From an uncultured Clostridia bacterium (GTDB lineage Bacteria; Bacillota; Clostridia; Oscillospirales; Ruminococcaceae): a DNA stretch of 64,000 nucleotides. A program made the translations under genes and the position numbers. Of this stretch, positions 56,492 to 64,000 are shown piece by piece. Numbering within the stretch: position 1 is the stretch's first letter; each line of letters opens with the position of its first letter. Below the pieces are notes generated by a model. That model worked only from the letters and a program-made list of their open reading frames with translations, had not been told where the DNA came from and searched no databases. The DNA is taken from the NCBI GenBank assembly GCA_945829235.1, contig CALZUA010000003.1:1-64000 (forward strand), in the 5' to 3' direction.

Positions 56492-57079
56492 TTAAAGGAC
56501 ATCTGAGTCCTCGCGTCTTTTTCGTTCGTCTTCGGTTCTGATAAGATAGGAAACCTGGTCCTCGAAAAGGCCGTCGGGTTTTCTTGAAATCAGCACCACA
56601 AGAACTGTGAAAACCAGTGTAAGCGAATCCGCAACAAAAAAATCAACGATGGCGGCAAAATCTCCGCCGAAAATCAGGCTTATCGCCCATCTCCCGACCA
56701 TTGTTCCGCAGAAAGCCGTGAAAGCGAAGCCTGCGGTCAAGAGCCAAGATTTTCTGACGCGTTCTTTGCCGAAATACTTGAAGAAGAAAAGCGCCAAGAG
56801 AGCCGCGCAGTTACCGACGCAGTAGATGGCGAATTGCTGGGGGGAAGCGCCCGTAGAGATGCAAAACGCCAGACCGCCGACAACGGCGTGGATAGCCGCC
56901 CAGCCGCCCCATCTCATCATCACGATGCAAACGACCGTGATTGTGGGAGAGAGGGAAAACAGCTGTAACGGGAACCATTTTGAAGCGGCGAGGGAGGTGA
57001 TGACCTCGAATACCGCCAAAATTACCGCCAGCATAGCCAAATCGATGGCTTTATATTGCTTTAACGATAAATTGTTCAT
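56492..57079 (-). CDS. ECF-transporter S-component-like membrane protein, first gene of the pectin locus
   Basis: ~5-6 TM protein: LAMLAVILAVFEVITSLAASKWFPLQLFSLSPTITVVCIVMMRWGGWAAIHAVVGGLAFC. S-component assignment is by pattern only. Confidence 0.5.
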   Translation of the reverse strand: MNNLSLKQYKAIDLAMLAVILAVFEVITSLAASKWFPLQLFSLSPTITVVCIVMMRWGGWAAIHAVVGGLAFCISTGASPQQFAIYCVGNCAALLALFFFKYFGKERVRKSWLLTAGFAFTAFCGTMVGRWAISLIFGGDFAAIVDFFVADSLTLVFTVLVVLISRKPDGLFEDQVSYLIRTEDERKRREDSDVL

Positions 57080-57169
57080 TTGCTCAAATCCTGTACCTGT
57101 TTATTCGGGCAATACCCAATTTTGTAATTTGCCCATTTTAACACGTTTTACGAGTTTTTTCGCGTTATA

Positions 57170-57183
57170 TGTTAACGTTTACA
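57170..57183. promoter_or_regulatory. cre-like LacI/CcpA-family operator
   Basis: TGTTAACGTTTACA matches the palindromic consensus TGWNANCGNTNWCA; placed just downstream of the minus-strand promoter at 57207-57235. Confidence 0.65.
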
Positions 57184-57206
57184 ACTATTTAAAACTGATT
57201 ATTCTT

Positions 57207-57235
57207 ATATTATCATAAAATTTACAAAAAGTCAA
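57207..57235 (-). promoter_or_regulatory. Sigma-A-type promoter of the minus-strand pectin locus
   Basis: Reverse complement TTGACT-17 nt-TAATAT. Confidence 0.65.
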
Positions 57236-57379
57236 TACCAATTTTTCACAAAACGGACAAATTTCAAGAAACAATTTTTTGTTACATCGTTTACATCGGC
57301 GATATTAAAGGTTTTTTCAATATCTCGTCAAATTTTCGCTCAAATCTTTGTATATTTTTCACAAAATAAAATTTTCCTC

Positions 57380-57408
57380 TTGCAATTTCCAAAAAAAGTA
57401 TTTATATT
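57380..57408 (+). promoter_or_regulatory. Sigma-A-type promoter of the pectin methylesterase gene
   Basis: TTGCAA-17 nt-TATATT. Confidence 0.6.
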
Positions 57409-57418
57409 ATATAATAGG

Positions 57419-57440
57419 TATAAATTGCTATATAAATTGC
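57419..57440 (+). repeat. Tandem 10-bp direct repeat in the pectinesterase 5' leader
   Basis: TATAAATTGC-TA-TATAAATTGC immediately before AAAAGGAG. Confidence 0.85.
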
Positions 57441-57454
57441 AAAAGGAGAAAAAA

Positions 57455-58363
57455 ATGGAAGAACTTTATTTAACGCCAAGTGACAGCATAAACGAAGCGC
57501 TCGGTCGAGTTAAACCACAAACGAGAATTATTCTCAGCGAGGGTGACTATCGCGAGAAAATCGAGATAACGGTGCCGGATATCGAGATAATCGGGCAAGG
57601 CGCGGGAAAAACGCGGATAATCTACGATGATTACGCGAAAAAAATCGACGAGCAAGGCCGCGAATACGTCACGTTCCGCACCTACACAATTGCCGTTCTC
57701 GCGCCGCGTGTGACGTTCAAGAACCTCACTGTTGAAAACGACGCAAATTTCCCCGAAACCAAGGGACAAGAGGTCGCGCTCACGGTTTACGCCGATGATT
57801 TTTACGCGGAAAACTGCTCCTTCGTATCAACGCAGGACACGATTTTCTGCGGTCCTCTCCCGCCCGACCTTATTGAGCGCTATGACGGCTTCCTGAAGGA
57901 CGAGCTTCGCACCGGCGATTATCAGAAACAGATTTTCCACGACTGTTTCATCTCGGGCAACGTGGATTTCATCTTCGGCTGCGGCGATGCACTTTTCGAC
58001 AACTGCGAGATAAAATCGCTGTTTGACATTCGCGGACACGGTTATACCGCGGCACCCGCTCATTCTCTCGAGCAAAACATCGGCTTCGTGTTCAACGAGT
58101 GCCGCTTCACAGCCGAGGAAAGCGTTGCCGATGGCTCGATTTTTCTTGCAAGACCGTGGCGGGATTACGGGAAATGCTCGTACATCAACTGCACCTACGG
58201 CGCGCACATTTCGCCCGAGGGCTTCGACAAGTGGAACGACACCAACCGCGACAAAACCGCGCGTTTTGCCGAATACGGCGAGAAACCCGCGGGGCGAGTT
58301 CCGTGGAGCAAAACGCTTTCTGAAGCCGAAAAATCCGCGCTCCTCGCCTACTTTTCCAAATAA
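57455..58363 (+). CDS. Pectin methylesterase (CE8), apparently cytoplasmic
   Basis: ALTVYADDFYAENCSFVSTQDTIFCG; YQKQIFHDCFISGNVDFIFGCGDALFDNCEI; FLARPWRDYGKCSYINC; no signal peptide; AAAGGAG RBS at 57455 start. Confidence 0.95.
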   Translation: MEELYLTPSDSINEALGRVKPQTRIILSEGDYREKIEITVPDIEIIGQGAGKTRIIYDDYAKKIDEQGREYVTFRTYTIAVLAPRVTFKNLTVENDANFPETKGQEVALTVYADDFYAENCSFVSTQDTIFCGPLPPDLIERYDGFLKDELRTGDYQKQIFHDCFISGNVDFIFGCGDALFDNCEIKSLFDIRGHGYTAAPAHSLEQNIGFVFNECRFTAEESVADGSIFLARPWRDYGKCSYINCTYGAHISPEGFDKWNDTNRDKTARFAEYGEKPAGRVPWSKTLSEAEKSALLAYFSK

Positions 58364-58367
58364 CAAC

Positions 58368-58395
58368 AAGGCAGACGCTCTTTAACGTCTGCCTT
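58368..58395. terminator. Bidirectional terminator
   Basis: AAGGCAGACG-CTCTTTAA-CGTCTGCCTT perfect stem between convergent genes. Confidence 0.8.
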
Positions 58396-58400
58396 TTCCG

Positions 58401-58943
58401 TCAATATTTTTCGCCGAGAATCAGCGCCGCAACGTTTTTCTCAATAAGAGCGGCTCGTTTCGCTGGGATAATTTTCGCGAAGGCATCGAGCAAGGTTTTC
58501 CCGTCGATACCGAAAAGCATCTTCCCGCACTCGCGGATAACCTTCCCGAGCAACACGATATTCCCCATACCGCCGAGCTTTTTCTCCTCGGCAAGCTGTG
58601 ACGCGGGCAACCGGTACACCTCGATGTCCTTTCGGGCAATTTCGGTTGAAGCCAGACTGCTGTCCACGAACACCTTCCCGCCCGATTTCACGCTGTTTAT
58701 AAACTTCTCAACCGACGGGTCATTCATTGCGATAAGGATATCCGGCTCAGTGACGAGCGGGGAGCCTATCGGTTCATCGGACAGGCAAACCGAGCAGTTT
58801 GCCGTACCGCCGCGCATTTCCGGACCATAGCTCGGCAACCAAGATATTTCCACATCCTTCATCATCGCGCCGTACGCGAGGCACTTCCCCGCAAAAAGCG
58901 CGCCCTGACCGCCAAAGCCCGAGATTATGATTTCTGTCAACAT
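58401..58943 (-). CDS. korC: 2-oxoacid:ferredoxin oxidoreductase subunit gamma
   Basis: MLTEIIISGFGGQGALFAGKCLAYGAMM; internal start with GAGGTGAG. Confidence 0.92.
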   Translation of the reverse strand: MLTEIIISGFGGQGALFAGKCLAYGAMMKDVEISWLPSYGPEMRGGTANCSVCLSDEPIGSPLVTEPDILIAMNDPSVEKFINSVKSGGKVFVDSSLASTEIARKDIEVYRLPASQLAEEKKLGGMGNIVLLGKVIRECGKMLFGIDGKTLLDAFAKIIPAKRAALIEKNVAALILGEKY

Positions 58944-58953
58944 TCCGCTCACC

Positions 58954-59709
58954 TCACTTGCTTTCCGTCCACACCGCAACGTCCTTGAACACGCCGAGCG
59001 GGAAATACGGAATCATTTCGGTGCGAACGCGCTCCATTGATTGCTCGGGCGACAAGCCCCAGTTAGTCGGGCAGGTTGAAAGCACCTCGACAATTGAAAA
59101 GCCGCGCTTGTGTATTTGGTTGTCGAACGCCTTGCGGATAGCGTTTTTTGCGTCACGGATATGGGGAACGCTGTCCACGGACACCCTTTGAGCAAGCGCC
59201 ACGCCGTCCACTTCTGCCAGCATTTCGCAAACCTTGAGCGGAAAGCCCTGAACAGCAGGTTCTCTGCCGTAAGGGGTAGTTTGCGTGATTTGACCGGGAA
59301 TGGTTGTGGGAGCCATCTGCCCGCCGGTCATACCGTAGATTGTGTTGTTGACGAAAATTATGGTGATATTCTCGCCGCGCGCCGCCGCGTGAACGGTTTC
59401 GCAAGTACCGATTGCGGCAAGGTCGCCGTCACCCTGATAAGTAAAAACAACCGCCTCGGGCTTTGCGCGCTTAACTCCCGTGGCAACTGCGGGCGCTCTG
59501 CCGTGGGGCGCTTCAATCATATCGCAGTTAAAATAATCATACGCCATAACCGAGCACCCGACAGGACACACGCCGACGGTTTTCCCCTCGATATCGAGTT
59601 CATCTATAACCTCGGCAACCAGCCTGTGAATAATACCGTGCGTGCAACCGGGACAATAGTGCGTTGCGACATCGCACAAAGCGTGAGGTTTGTCAAAAAC
59701 AACCGACAT
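58954..59709 (-). CDS. korB: 2-oxoacid:ferredoxin oxidoreductase subunit beta (TPP-binding)
   Basis: HYCPGCTHGIIHRLVAEVIDEL; TYQGDGDLAAIGTCETVHAAARGENITIIFVNNTIYGMTGGQMAPTT. Confidence 0.94.
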   Translation of the reverse strand: MSVVFDKPHALCDVATHYCPGCTHGIIHRLVAEVIDELDIEGKTVGVCPVGCSVMAYDYFNCDMIEAPHGRAPAVATGVKRAKPEAVVFTYQGDGDLAAIGTCETVHAAARGENITIIFVNNTIYGMTGGQMAPTTIPGQITQTTPYGREPAVQGFPLKVCEMLAEVDGVALAQRVSVDSVPHIRDAKNAIRKAFDNQIHKRGFSIVEVLSTCPTNWGLSPEQSMERVRTEMIPYFPLGVFKDVAVWTESK

Positions 59710-59710
59710 A

Positions 59711-60769
59711 TCATTCTATCCTTTCGTGAATTTGCTCAATCTGCGCGAGGACTTCCTTGACGCTCGGGATAATGCCGCCGTGTCTGCCGAAAAACTCCAC
59801 GGGCAAACGGCAGTTGAGCGCAAGCCGCAAATCCTCGACCATCTGCCCCTTGTTCATCTCAACGGAAAGGACAACCTTTGCCTTTCCGCAAGCCTTGTTA
59901 AGCTGTTCAACAGGGAACGGAAACAGAGTCTGCGGACGGAAAAGACCGGCTTTTATGCCCTTTGCACGAACCGCGTTCACCGCCGATTTGGCAACTCTCG
60001 CCGAAGCGCCGAACGCCGCGACAACAATTTCCGCGTCCTCGCAGAAATCGGTTTCAGCCATTGTGCAGGACTGCTTGATTAACTCGTACCGCTCAAAGCG
60101 CTCGTTAACGGAGCGTTCGAGGACATCGGGCTGTAAGTAGAGCGAATTTATGATATTGTGGGGGCGCTTGTTTTGGTGACCGGAGCACGCCCACGGTTTA
60201 TCGGGAATTTGCACGTCAACGTTCGGGAAAACGACAGGCTCCATCATTTGCCCGAGCAACCCGTCCGAGAGAATCATCACGGGCATTCGGTACTTATCCG
60301 CCATATCAAACGCGAGATAAGTCATATCGATAGTTTCCTGAACGGAGGCGGGCGCGTAGACAATCATCTGAAAATCGCCGTGACCGAGCGCCTTTGTTGC
60401 CTGAAAATAGTCCGACTGGGACGGCTGGATACCGCCAAGTCCGGGACCTCCGCGTTGCACATTTACGATAACGCACGGCAAATCGCTTGCGGCGATATAG
60501 GACACACCCTCGCTCTTAAGGGAAATACCGGGCGAGGAGCTGGAGGTCATTGCGCGAACACCCGCCGCGGCGGCTCCCAGAACCATATTTATCGCCGCAA
60601 CCTCGCTTTCAGCCTGCAAAAACACGCCGCCGCGCTTTGCCATATTTTTGGCAAGATACGCGGAAATTTCGGTCTGCGGCGTTATGGGATAACCGAAGAA
60701 GCACTTGCACCCCGCGCGCATAGCCGCCTCCGCGAGCGCCTCGTTTCCCTTCATCAGAACCTTTTCCAT
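59711..60769 (-). CDS. korA: 2-oxoacid:ferredoxin oxidoreductase subunit alpha
   Basis: MKGNEALAEAAMRAGCKCFFGYPITPQTEI; TSSSSPGISLKSEGVSYIAASDLPCVIVNVQRGGPGLGGIQPSQSDY. Confidence 0.94.
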   Translation of the reverse strand: MEKVLMKGNEALAEAAMRAGCKCFFGYPITPQTEISAYLAKNMAKRGGVFLQAESEVAAINMVLGAAAAGVRAMTSSSSPGISLKSEGVSYIAASDLPCVIVNVQRGGPGLGGIQPSQSDYFQATKALGHGDFQMIVYAPASVQETIDMTYLAFDMADKYRMPVMILSDGLLGQMMEPVVFPNVDVQIPDKPWACSGHQNKRPHNIINSLYLQPDVLERSVNERFERYELIKQSCTMAETDFCEDAEIVVAAFGASARVAKSAVNAVRAKGIKAGLFRPQTLFPFPVEQLNKACGKAKVVLSVEMNKGQMVEDLRLALNCRLPVEFFGRHGGIIPSVKEVLAQIEQIHERIE

Positions 60770-60778
60770 TGCTCACCC

Positions 60779-60979
60779 TCACTTTTCAACCTTAATCGCG
60801 CAATCCGGACAAATCATCGCGCACATCGCGCAGGAAATGCACTTTTCGTTGTCGGTGCAACCCGCGGTGTAGTAGCCCTTGGAGTTGTGCTTGGTTTTGC
60901 GTATTTCGATAATTTTCTTCGGGCAAACGCTCGTACAAAGCGCGCACCCCTTGCACCTTTCAAAATCAATGCTAATCAT
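60779..60979 (-). CDS. korD: 4Fe-4S ferredoxin subunit of the oxidoreductase
   Basis: ERCKGCALCTSVCPKKII ... KCISCAMCAMICPDCAI (two 4Fe-4S motifs). Confidence 0.94.
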   Translation of the reverse strand: MISIDFERCKGCALCTSVCPKKIIEIRKTKHNSKGYYTAGCTDNEKCISCAMCAMICPDCAIKVEK

Positions 60980-61664
60980 ATTCCCTCTCCGTTTCCCCCG
61001 TTTCCTGTATTTCCCACGGGAGCGTCACGAGCCGCTTTACGGGCAGGTGCGTTTCATCTGAATTTTCGTTTTCGGTAACACAAGTAAATCTAAGCGGCAA
61101 GCCGGTTCTCTCGACAATTTCTTCGGCGAAATCAGCCGTTTGCGCGATAACCCGAGGAGTTGTTTCAACACCGAGGTTTGAGTTGTTAACAAGCGCGGTG
61201 CATTTGAGCCGACACGCGCTCTCAATCTCGCGAAGCGTCCGTACAACCTCGTCCGCGGAGCGCTCGCAAAGTCGGTACATATTAAACACATAGAGCATTT
61301 CAAGCTCATCGCCAAGCGACTTGAACAAGCTTTCGTATCGCCCTACGGGATAAGCGCCCGCGTCCGAGCCGCCGACATCGATTATCGTAAAATCGCTTTG
61401 TAAAATGATACTTTCGAGGTCAAAATTGAGCACGGGGATATCGAGATTTGTGTTCGCGTACTGCGGAAAAACAACGTTAATTCCGCGCTCGGCAAGCATT
61501 TCCCCGAAATCCGCCGTGCGGAAATACGGGTTCACGGTATCCATATCGACAACGGAAACTTTTCCCTTTTCCGCAAGCAACAGCGCGAGATTAACTGCGA
61601 GATTTGTTTTCCCGCAACCGTAGTCCCCCGCAAGCAAAATCACACTTTTTTGACCGATTACCAT
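60972..61664 (-). CDS. MinD/ParA-like P-loop ATPase
   Basis: SVILLAGDYGCGKTNLAVNLALLLAEKGKVSVVDMDTVNPYFRTADF; IIDVGGSDAGAYPVGRY; overlaps korD by 8 nt. Confidence 0.82.
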   Translation of the reverse strand: MVIGQKSVILLAGDYGCGKTNLAVNLALLLAEKGKVSVVDMDTVNPYFRTADFGEMLAERGINVVFPQYANTNLDIPVLNFDLESIILQSDFTIIDVGGSDAGAYPVGRYESLFKSLGDELEMLYVFNMYRLCERSADEVVRTLREIESACRLKCTALVNNSNLGVETTPRVIAQTADFAEEIVERTGLPLRFTCVTENENSDETHLPVKRLVTLPWEIQETGETEREYD

Positions 61665-61701
61665 ATAATTCCTTTCAGCAATTCATCTAGTTTTCAAAAC
61701 T

Positions 61702-61730
61702 ATTATACATTGTTTTTCCGAATTTGTCAA
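61702..61730 (-). promoter_or_regulatory. Sigma-A promoter of the ATPase-kor operon
   Basis: Reverse complement TTGACA-17 nt-TATAAT. Confidence 0.8.
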
Positions 61731-61772
61731 GGGCGTTTTGTGAACATTTTGTGTAAATTTTGTGAAAAGGTC

Positions 61773-61801
61773 TTGCGAAATGGGAAATTATGTGTTATAA
61801 T
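61773..61801 (+). promoter_or_regulatory. Sigma-A-type promoter of the DUF1836 gene
   Basis: TTGCGA-17 nt-TATAAT. Confidence 0.65.
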
Positions 61802-61841
61802 ATGCACAAGATATGTACAAGCTTTGTATGAAAGGAAAAAT

Positions 61842-62438
61842 ATGGATTACAAGGAATTTTTTGAAAAACAGAGGGAAAATTGTCGGCTACCGCGCTGGGA
61901 GGACTTGCCCGATATTGAGTTGTATATGGACCAAGTGATAACGCTTATGGGCAAATATTTCGGCAGATTTTCCTCAAAGGACGAGCCGTTGCTCACGCCG
62001 TCGATGATAAACAACTACGTCAAGAACAACATAATTCCCGCGCCCGTGAAGAAAAAATACTCGCGCACACACCTGTTTCGGCTTATTATAATATGTGTGA
62101 TGAAGCAGGTTTTGCCGATAAACGACATCGGGACGCTTATCGAAACGCTGTTGAAAACGCGCAGTGAAGCCGAGGTGCTGAACCTGTTCACGGAGCAGTA
62201 CGAGGAGGAGTTCCTCAACACAATGAACATTCTCGAGAAAAACACGGAAAAGCGAATCGGTGAAACCGAGGAAGCGATGCTGTCGTTTTCGGTAATGCAC
62301 GCGGCGGCGATTGCGGGCGGGAGCATTTTTTACGCGGAGTATGCTTTGAGTGAACTTAAAGGCAAGACCGCCGCACCCGAAAAGGAAGCCGATGAGCCGA
62401 AAAAAAGCGCGAAAAAAACGCAGACTCGCAAGAGCTGA
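61842..62438 (+). CDS. DUF1836 domain protein (MerR/HTH-like)
   Basis: LTPSMINNYVKNNIIPAPVKKKYSRTHLFRLIIICVMKQVLPINDIGTLI is typical of DUF1836; GAAAGGA RBS. Confidence 0.85.
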   Translation: MDYKEFFEKQRENCRLPRWEDLPDIELYMDQVITLMGKYFGRFSSKDEPLLTPSMINNYVKNNIIPAPVKKKYSRTHLFRLIIICVMKQVLPINDIGTLIETLLKTRSEAEVLNLFTEQYEEEFLNTMNILEKNTEKRIGETEEAMLSFSVMHAAAIAGGSIFYAEYALSELKGKTAAPEKEADEPKKSAKKTQTRKS

Positions 62439-62466
62439 AACCGCATTTCATGTTACACAAAAACAA

Positions 62467-62491
62467 AGCGCAAGCCCGTACAGCCTGCGCT
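62467..62491. terminator. Terminator between the DUF1836 gene and the MCP gene
   Basis: AGCGCAAGC-CCGTACA-GCCTGCGCT followed by TTTTTG. Confidence 0.7.
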
Positions 62492-62537
62492 TTTTGTATT
62501 CAATAAAGCCGAGAAAACAACTGCGTTCCTGCCGACA

Positions 62538-64000
62538 TTAAATATTGAACTTACCAATAAGGTCTTTCAACATACCCGCCTGTCCTGACAGCTCCTCGGA
62601 AGCGGCGGCGCTTTGCTCGGCGGTTGCGGAGTTAGACTGAACAACGCCTGAAATCTTGGTGATATCCTCGTTAATCCTCTCGACCATATCCGCCTGTTTA
62701 ACACCCGACTCGGTGATACCGTTGACGATTTCCTTCAATTTCAGCGTGTACTCGCCGAGCGTTTTGATAGCCTCGGCAGTTTGCTCGGTGATTTCGGTAC
62801 CGCTGTTAACCGCCTCGATTGAGCTGTCAATCAGCTTTGTGGTGTCGTTCACAGCGTCCGCGGACTTACCTGCGAGATTTCTAACCTCATCGGCAACAAC
62901 CGCAAAGCCCTTGCCCGCGGCACCGGCTCTTGCCGCTTCGACAGCCGCATTGAGCGCGAGAATATTGGTCTGAAACGCGATATCCTCGATGGTTTTGATG
63001 ATGTTGCTGATTTGCGCGGAGGAGTTGTTGATGTTGGTGATAGCGGCGGTGAGGTCGGTCATCTTGCCGTTCACCTCGTCAAGATACTGCGCGGTGCTAT
63101 TCATCAGCTTATGTGCTTCGGAACAGTTCTCGGAATTTTCGCGAACCTGTTTCTCGATTGCGGCAAGATTACCCGCAAGCGCATCGATAGAAGCGGTCTG
63201 CTCAACCGTACCCTGAGCAAGCGTCTGCGCGCCCTCGGCAACCTGTCCCGAGCCGGAGTTCACTTGGTCAGCGGCAACGTAGATATCGGAGAGGACTGAG
63301 GTGAGCTTCTCCTTGATAGCGGCAAGATTTTCCGCGAGCACGGAGAAATCGCCCATATAGTAGCCCCTGTTCACCTCAACATCGACAGCGAAATTCTCGT
63401 CTGCCATTTCCCCGAGGATACGCCCGATATCGTTCGTAGCGTTTTTGAGGGAAGCGCACATCTCGCTCACCGCGCCGGCAATATGCCCGATTTCATCGTT
63501 TCTCGCGGTGTATTTTTCGATATCGCGAGCCGCGTCGAGCTGAATGTTGCCCATCTTGACAACAGCGTTTTCAACCGATTTAAGCGGGCTAATCATCTTG
63601 CTGACAACGAGATAAACAACAAACATCAGCAAAATCATACTAGCTCCGCAGATGATAATCAGCGTCAATCTGATAGTATCAACCGCCGCGAGAACCTCTG
63701 ACGATTTATCCGAGAGGATAAACACCCAGCCCTGTTCGCTCAGGCTGTTGAACGCGGCGATAGTGTCAACGCCGTTTTCGTCCTTGTAATTCAGCGAGCC
63801 GCAAACGTCCTCGCTCTTTCCCTTAACCTGCGCGATGATATCATTAACAAATTTCTCCTCGGCAACAGTTGTGATTTTCTCGGAATCGGGGTGGAAGATA
63901 TACTCGCCGGTATTTGCGTTAACGAGAAAATACTGCGCGCTTGAAAGATTGCCGAGCGGGAGCGCGTTGAGCTTGTCCACAAGACCGCTTGTAAACAACG
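62538..64000 (-). CDS. Methyl-accepting chemotaxis protein, 5' end truncated by the window edge
   Basis: dCache-like remnant, TM, HAMP, and signalling tip [46 protein letters not shown]. The reading frame runs to the right edge, so the 63998 start in the track may be internal. Confidence 0.9.
   Translation of the reverse strand, partial: LFTSGLVDKLNALPLGNLSSAQYFLVNANTGEYIFHPDSEKITTVAEEKFVNDIIAQVKGKSEDVCGSLNYKDENGVDTIAAFNSLSEQGWVFILSDKSSEVLAAVDTIRLTLIIICGASMILLMFVVYLVVSKMISPLKSVENAVVKMGNIQLDAARDIEKYTARNDEIGHIAGAVSEMCASLKNATNDIGRILGEMADENFAVDVEVNRGYYMGDFSVLAENLAAIKEKLTSVLSDIYVAADQVNSGSGQVAEGAQTLAQGTVEQTASIDALAGNLAAIEKQVRENSENCSEAHKLMNSTAQYLDEVNGKMTDLTAAITNINNSSAQISNIIKTIEDIAFQTNILALNAAVEAARAGAAGKGFAVVADEVRNLAGKSADAVNDTTKLIDSSIEAVNSGTEITEQTAEAIKTLGEYTLKLKEIVNGITESGVKQADMVERINEDITKISGVVQSNSATAEQSAAASEELSGQAGMLKDLIGKFNI

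Noticed and set aside
1-64000. Mobile elements, prophage, CRISPR arrays, toxin-antitoxin or BGC
   Set aside because: No transposase, integrase, repeat-spacer array, phage structural gene or NRPS/PKS/RiPP signature was found in the ORF track.

Overview
This 64 kb window looks like chromosomal DNA from an anaerobic Clostridia bacterium. An Oscillospiraceae/Ruminococcus-like origin is inferred from gene content and style only; no search was run. It is dominated by plant cell-wall sugar metabolism.

Left edge to ~9 kb: three minus-strand tRNA genes (Phe-GAA, Gly-GCC, Cys-GCA), an ECF sigma factor with a putative membrane anti-sigma/sensor and a NusG-domain-II protein, a HAD hydrolase, tRNA-Leu(GAG), a coupled LytTR/DUF3021/TfoX-N/DUF3795 cluster and a chemotaxis receptor.

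~8.6-25.9 kb: a hemicellulose-type locus with YesL, an LplA/YtcP/LplB-type ABC importer without an ATPase, a frameshifted putative clan-A glycosidase, a GH31 alpha-xylosidase, a GH2 enzyme, a ROK regulator, a xylulokinase-like kinase, DUF4867 and an L-fucose/L-arabinose isomerase-family protein.

~26-31.3 kb: galE-galK, and a 1-phosphofructokinase-like gene next to PTS enzyme I.

31.4-58.4 kb: a very large pectin/galacturonate locus. About 24 genes are on the minus strand (uxaC/A/B, kduI/D, kdgK, eda-VOC fusion, GH4, GH105, GH28, two MsmX-type ATPases, an LplA/B/YtcP-type importer and several uncharacterised small 4-TM proteins), with a divergent pectin methylesterase.

58.4-64 kb: a 2-oxoacid:ferredoxin oxidoreductase operon led by a MinD/ParA-like ATPase, a DUF1836 protein, and a chemotaxis receptor cut by the right edge.

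The strongest candidate for an undescribed system is the set of 4-TM orphan membrane proteins interleaved with the pectin ABC importer and its ATPase. A possibly analogous 4-TM extension is fused to the LplB-type permease of the other importer. No CRISPR array, prophage or transposon was seen.
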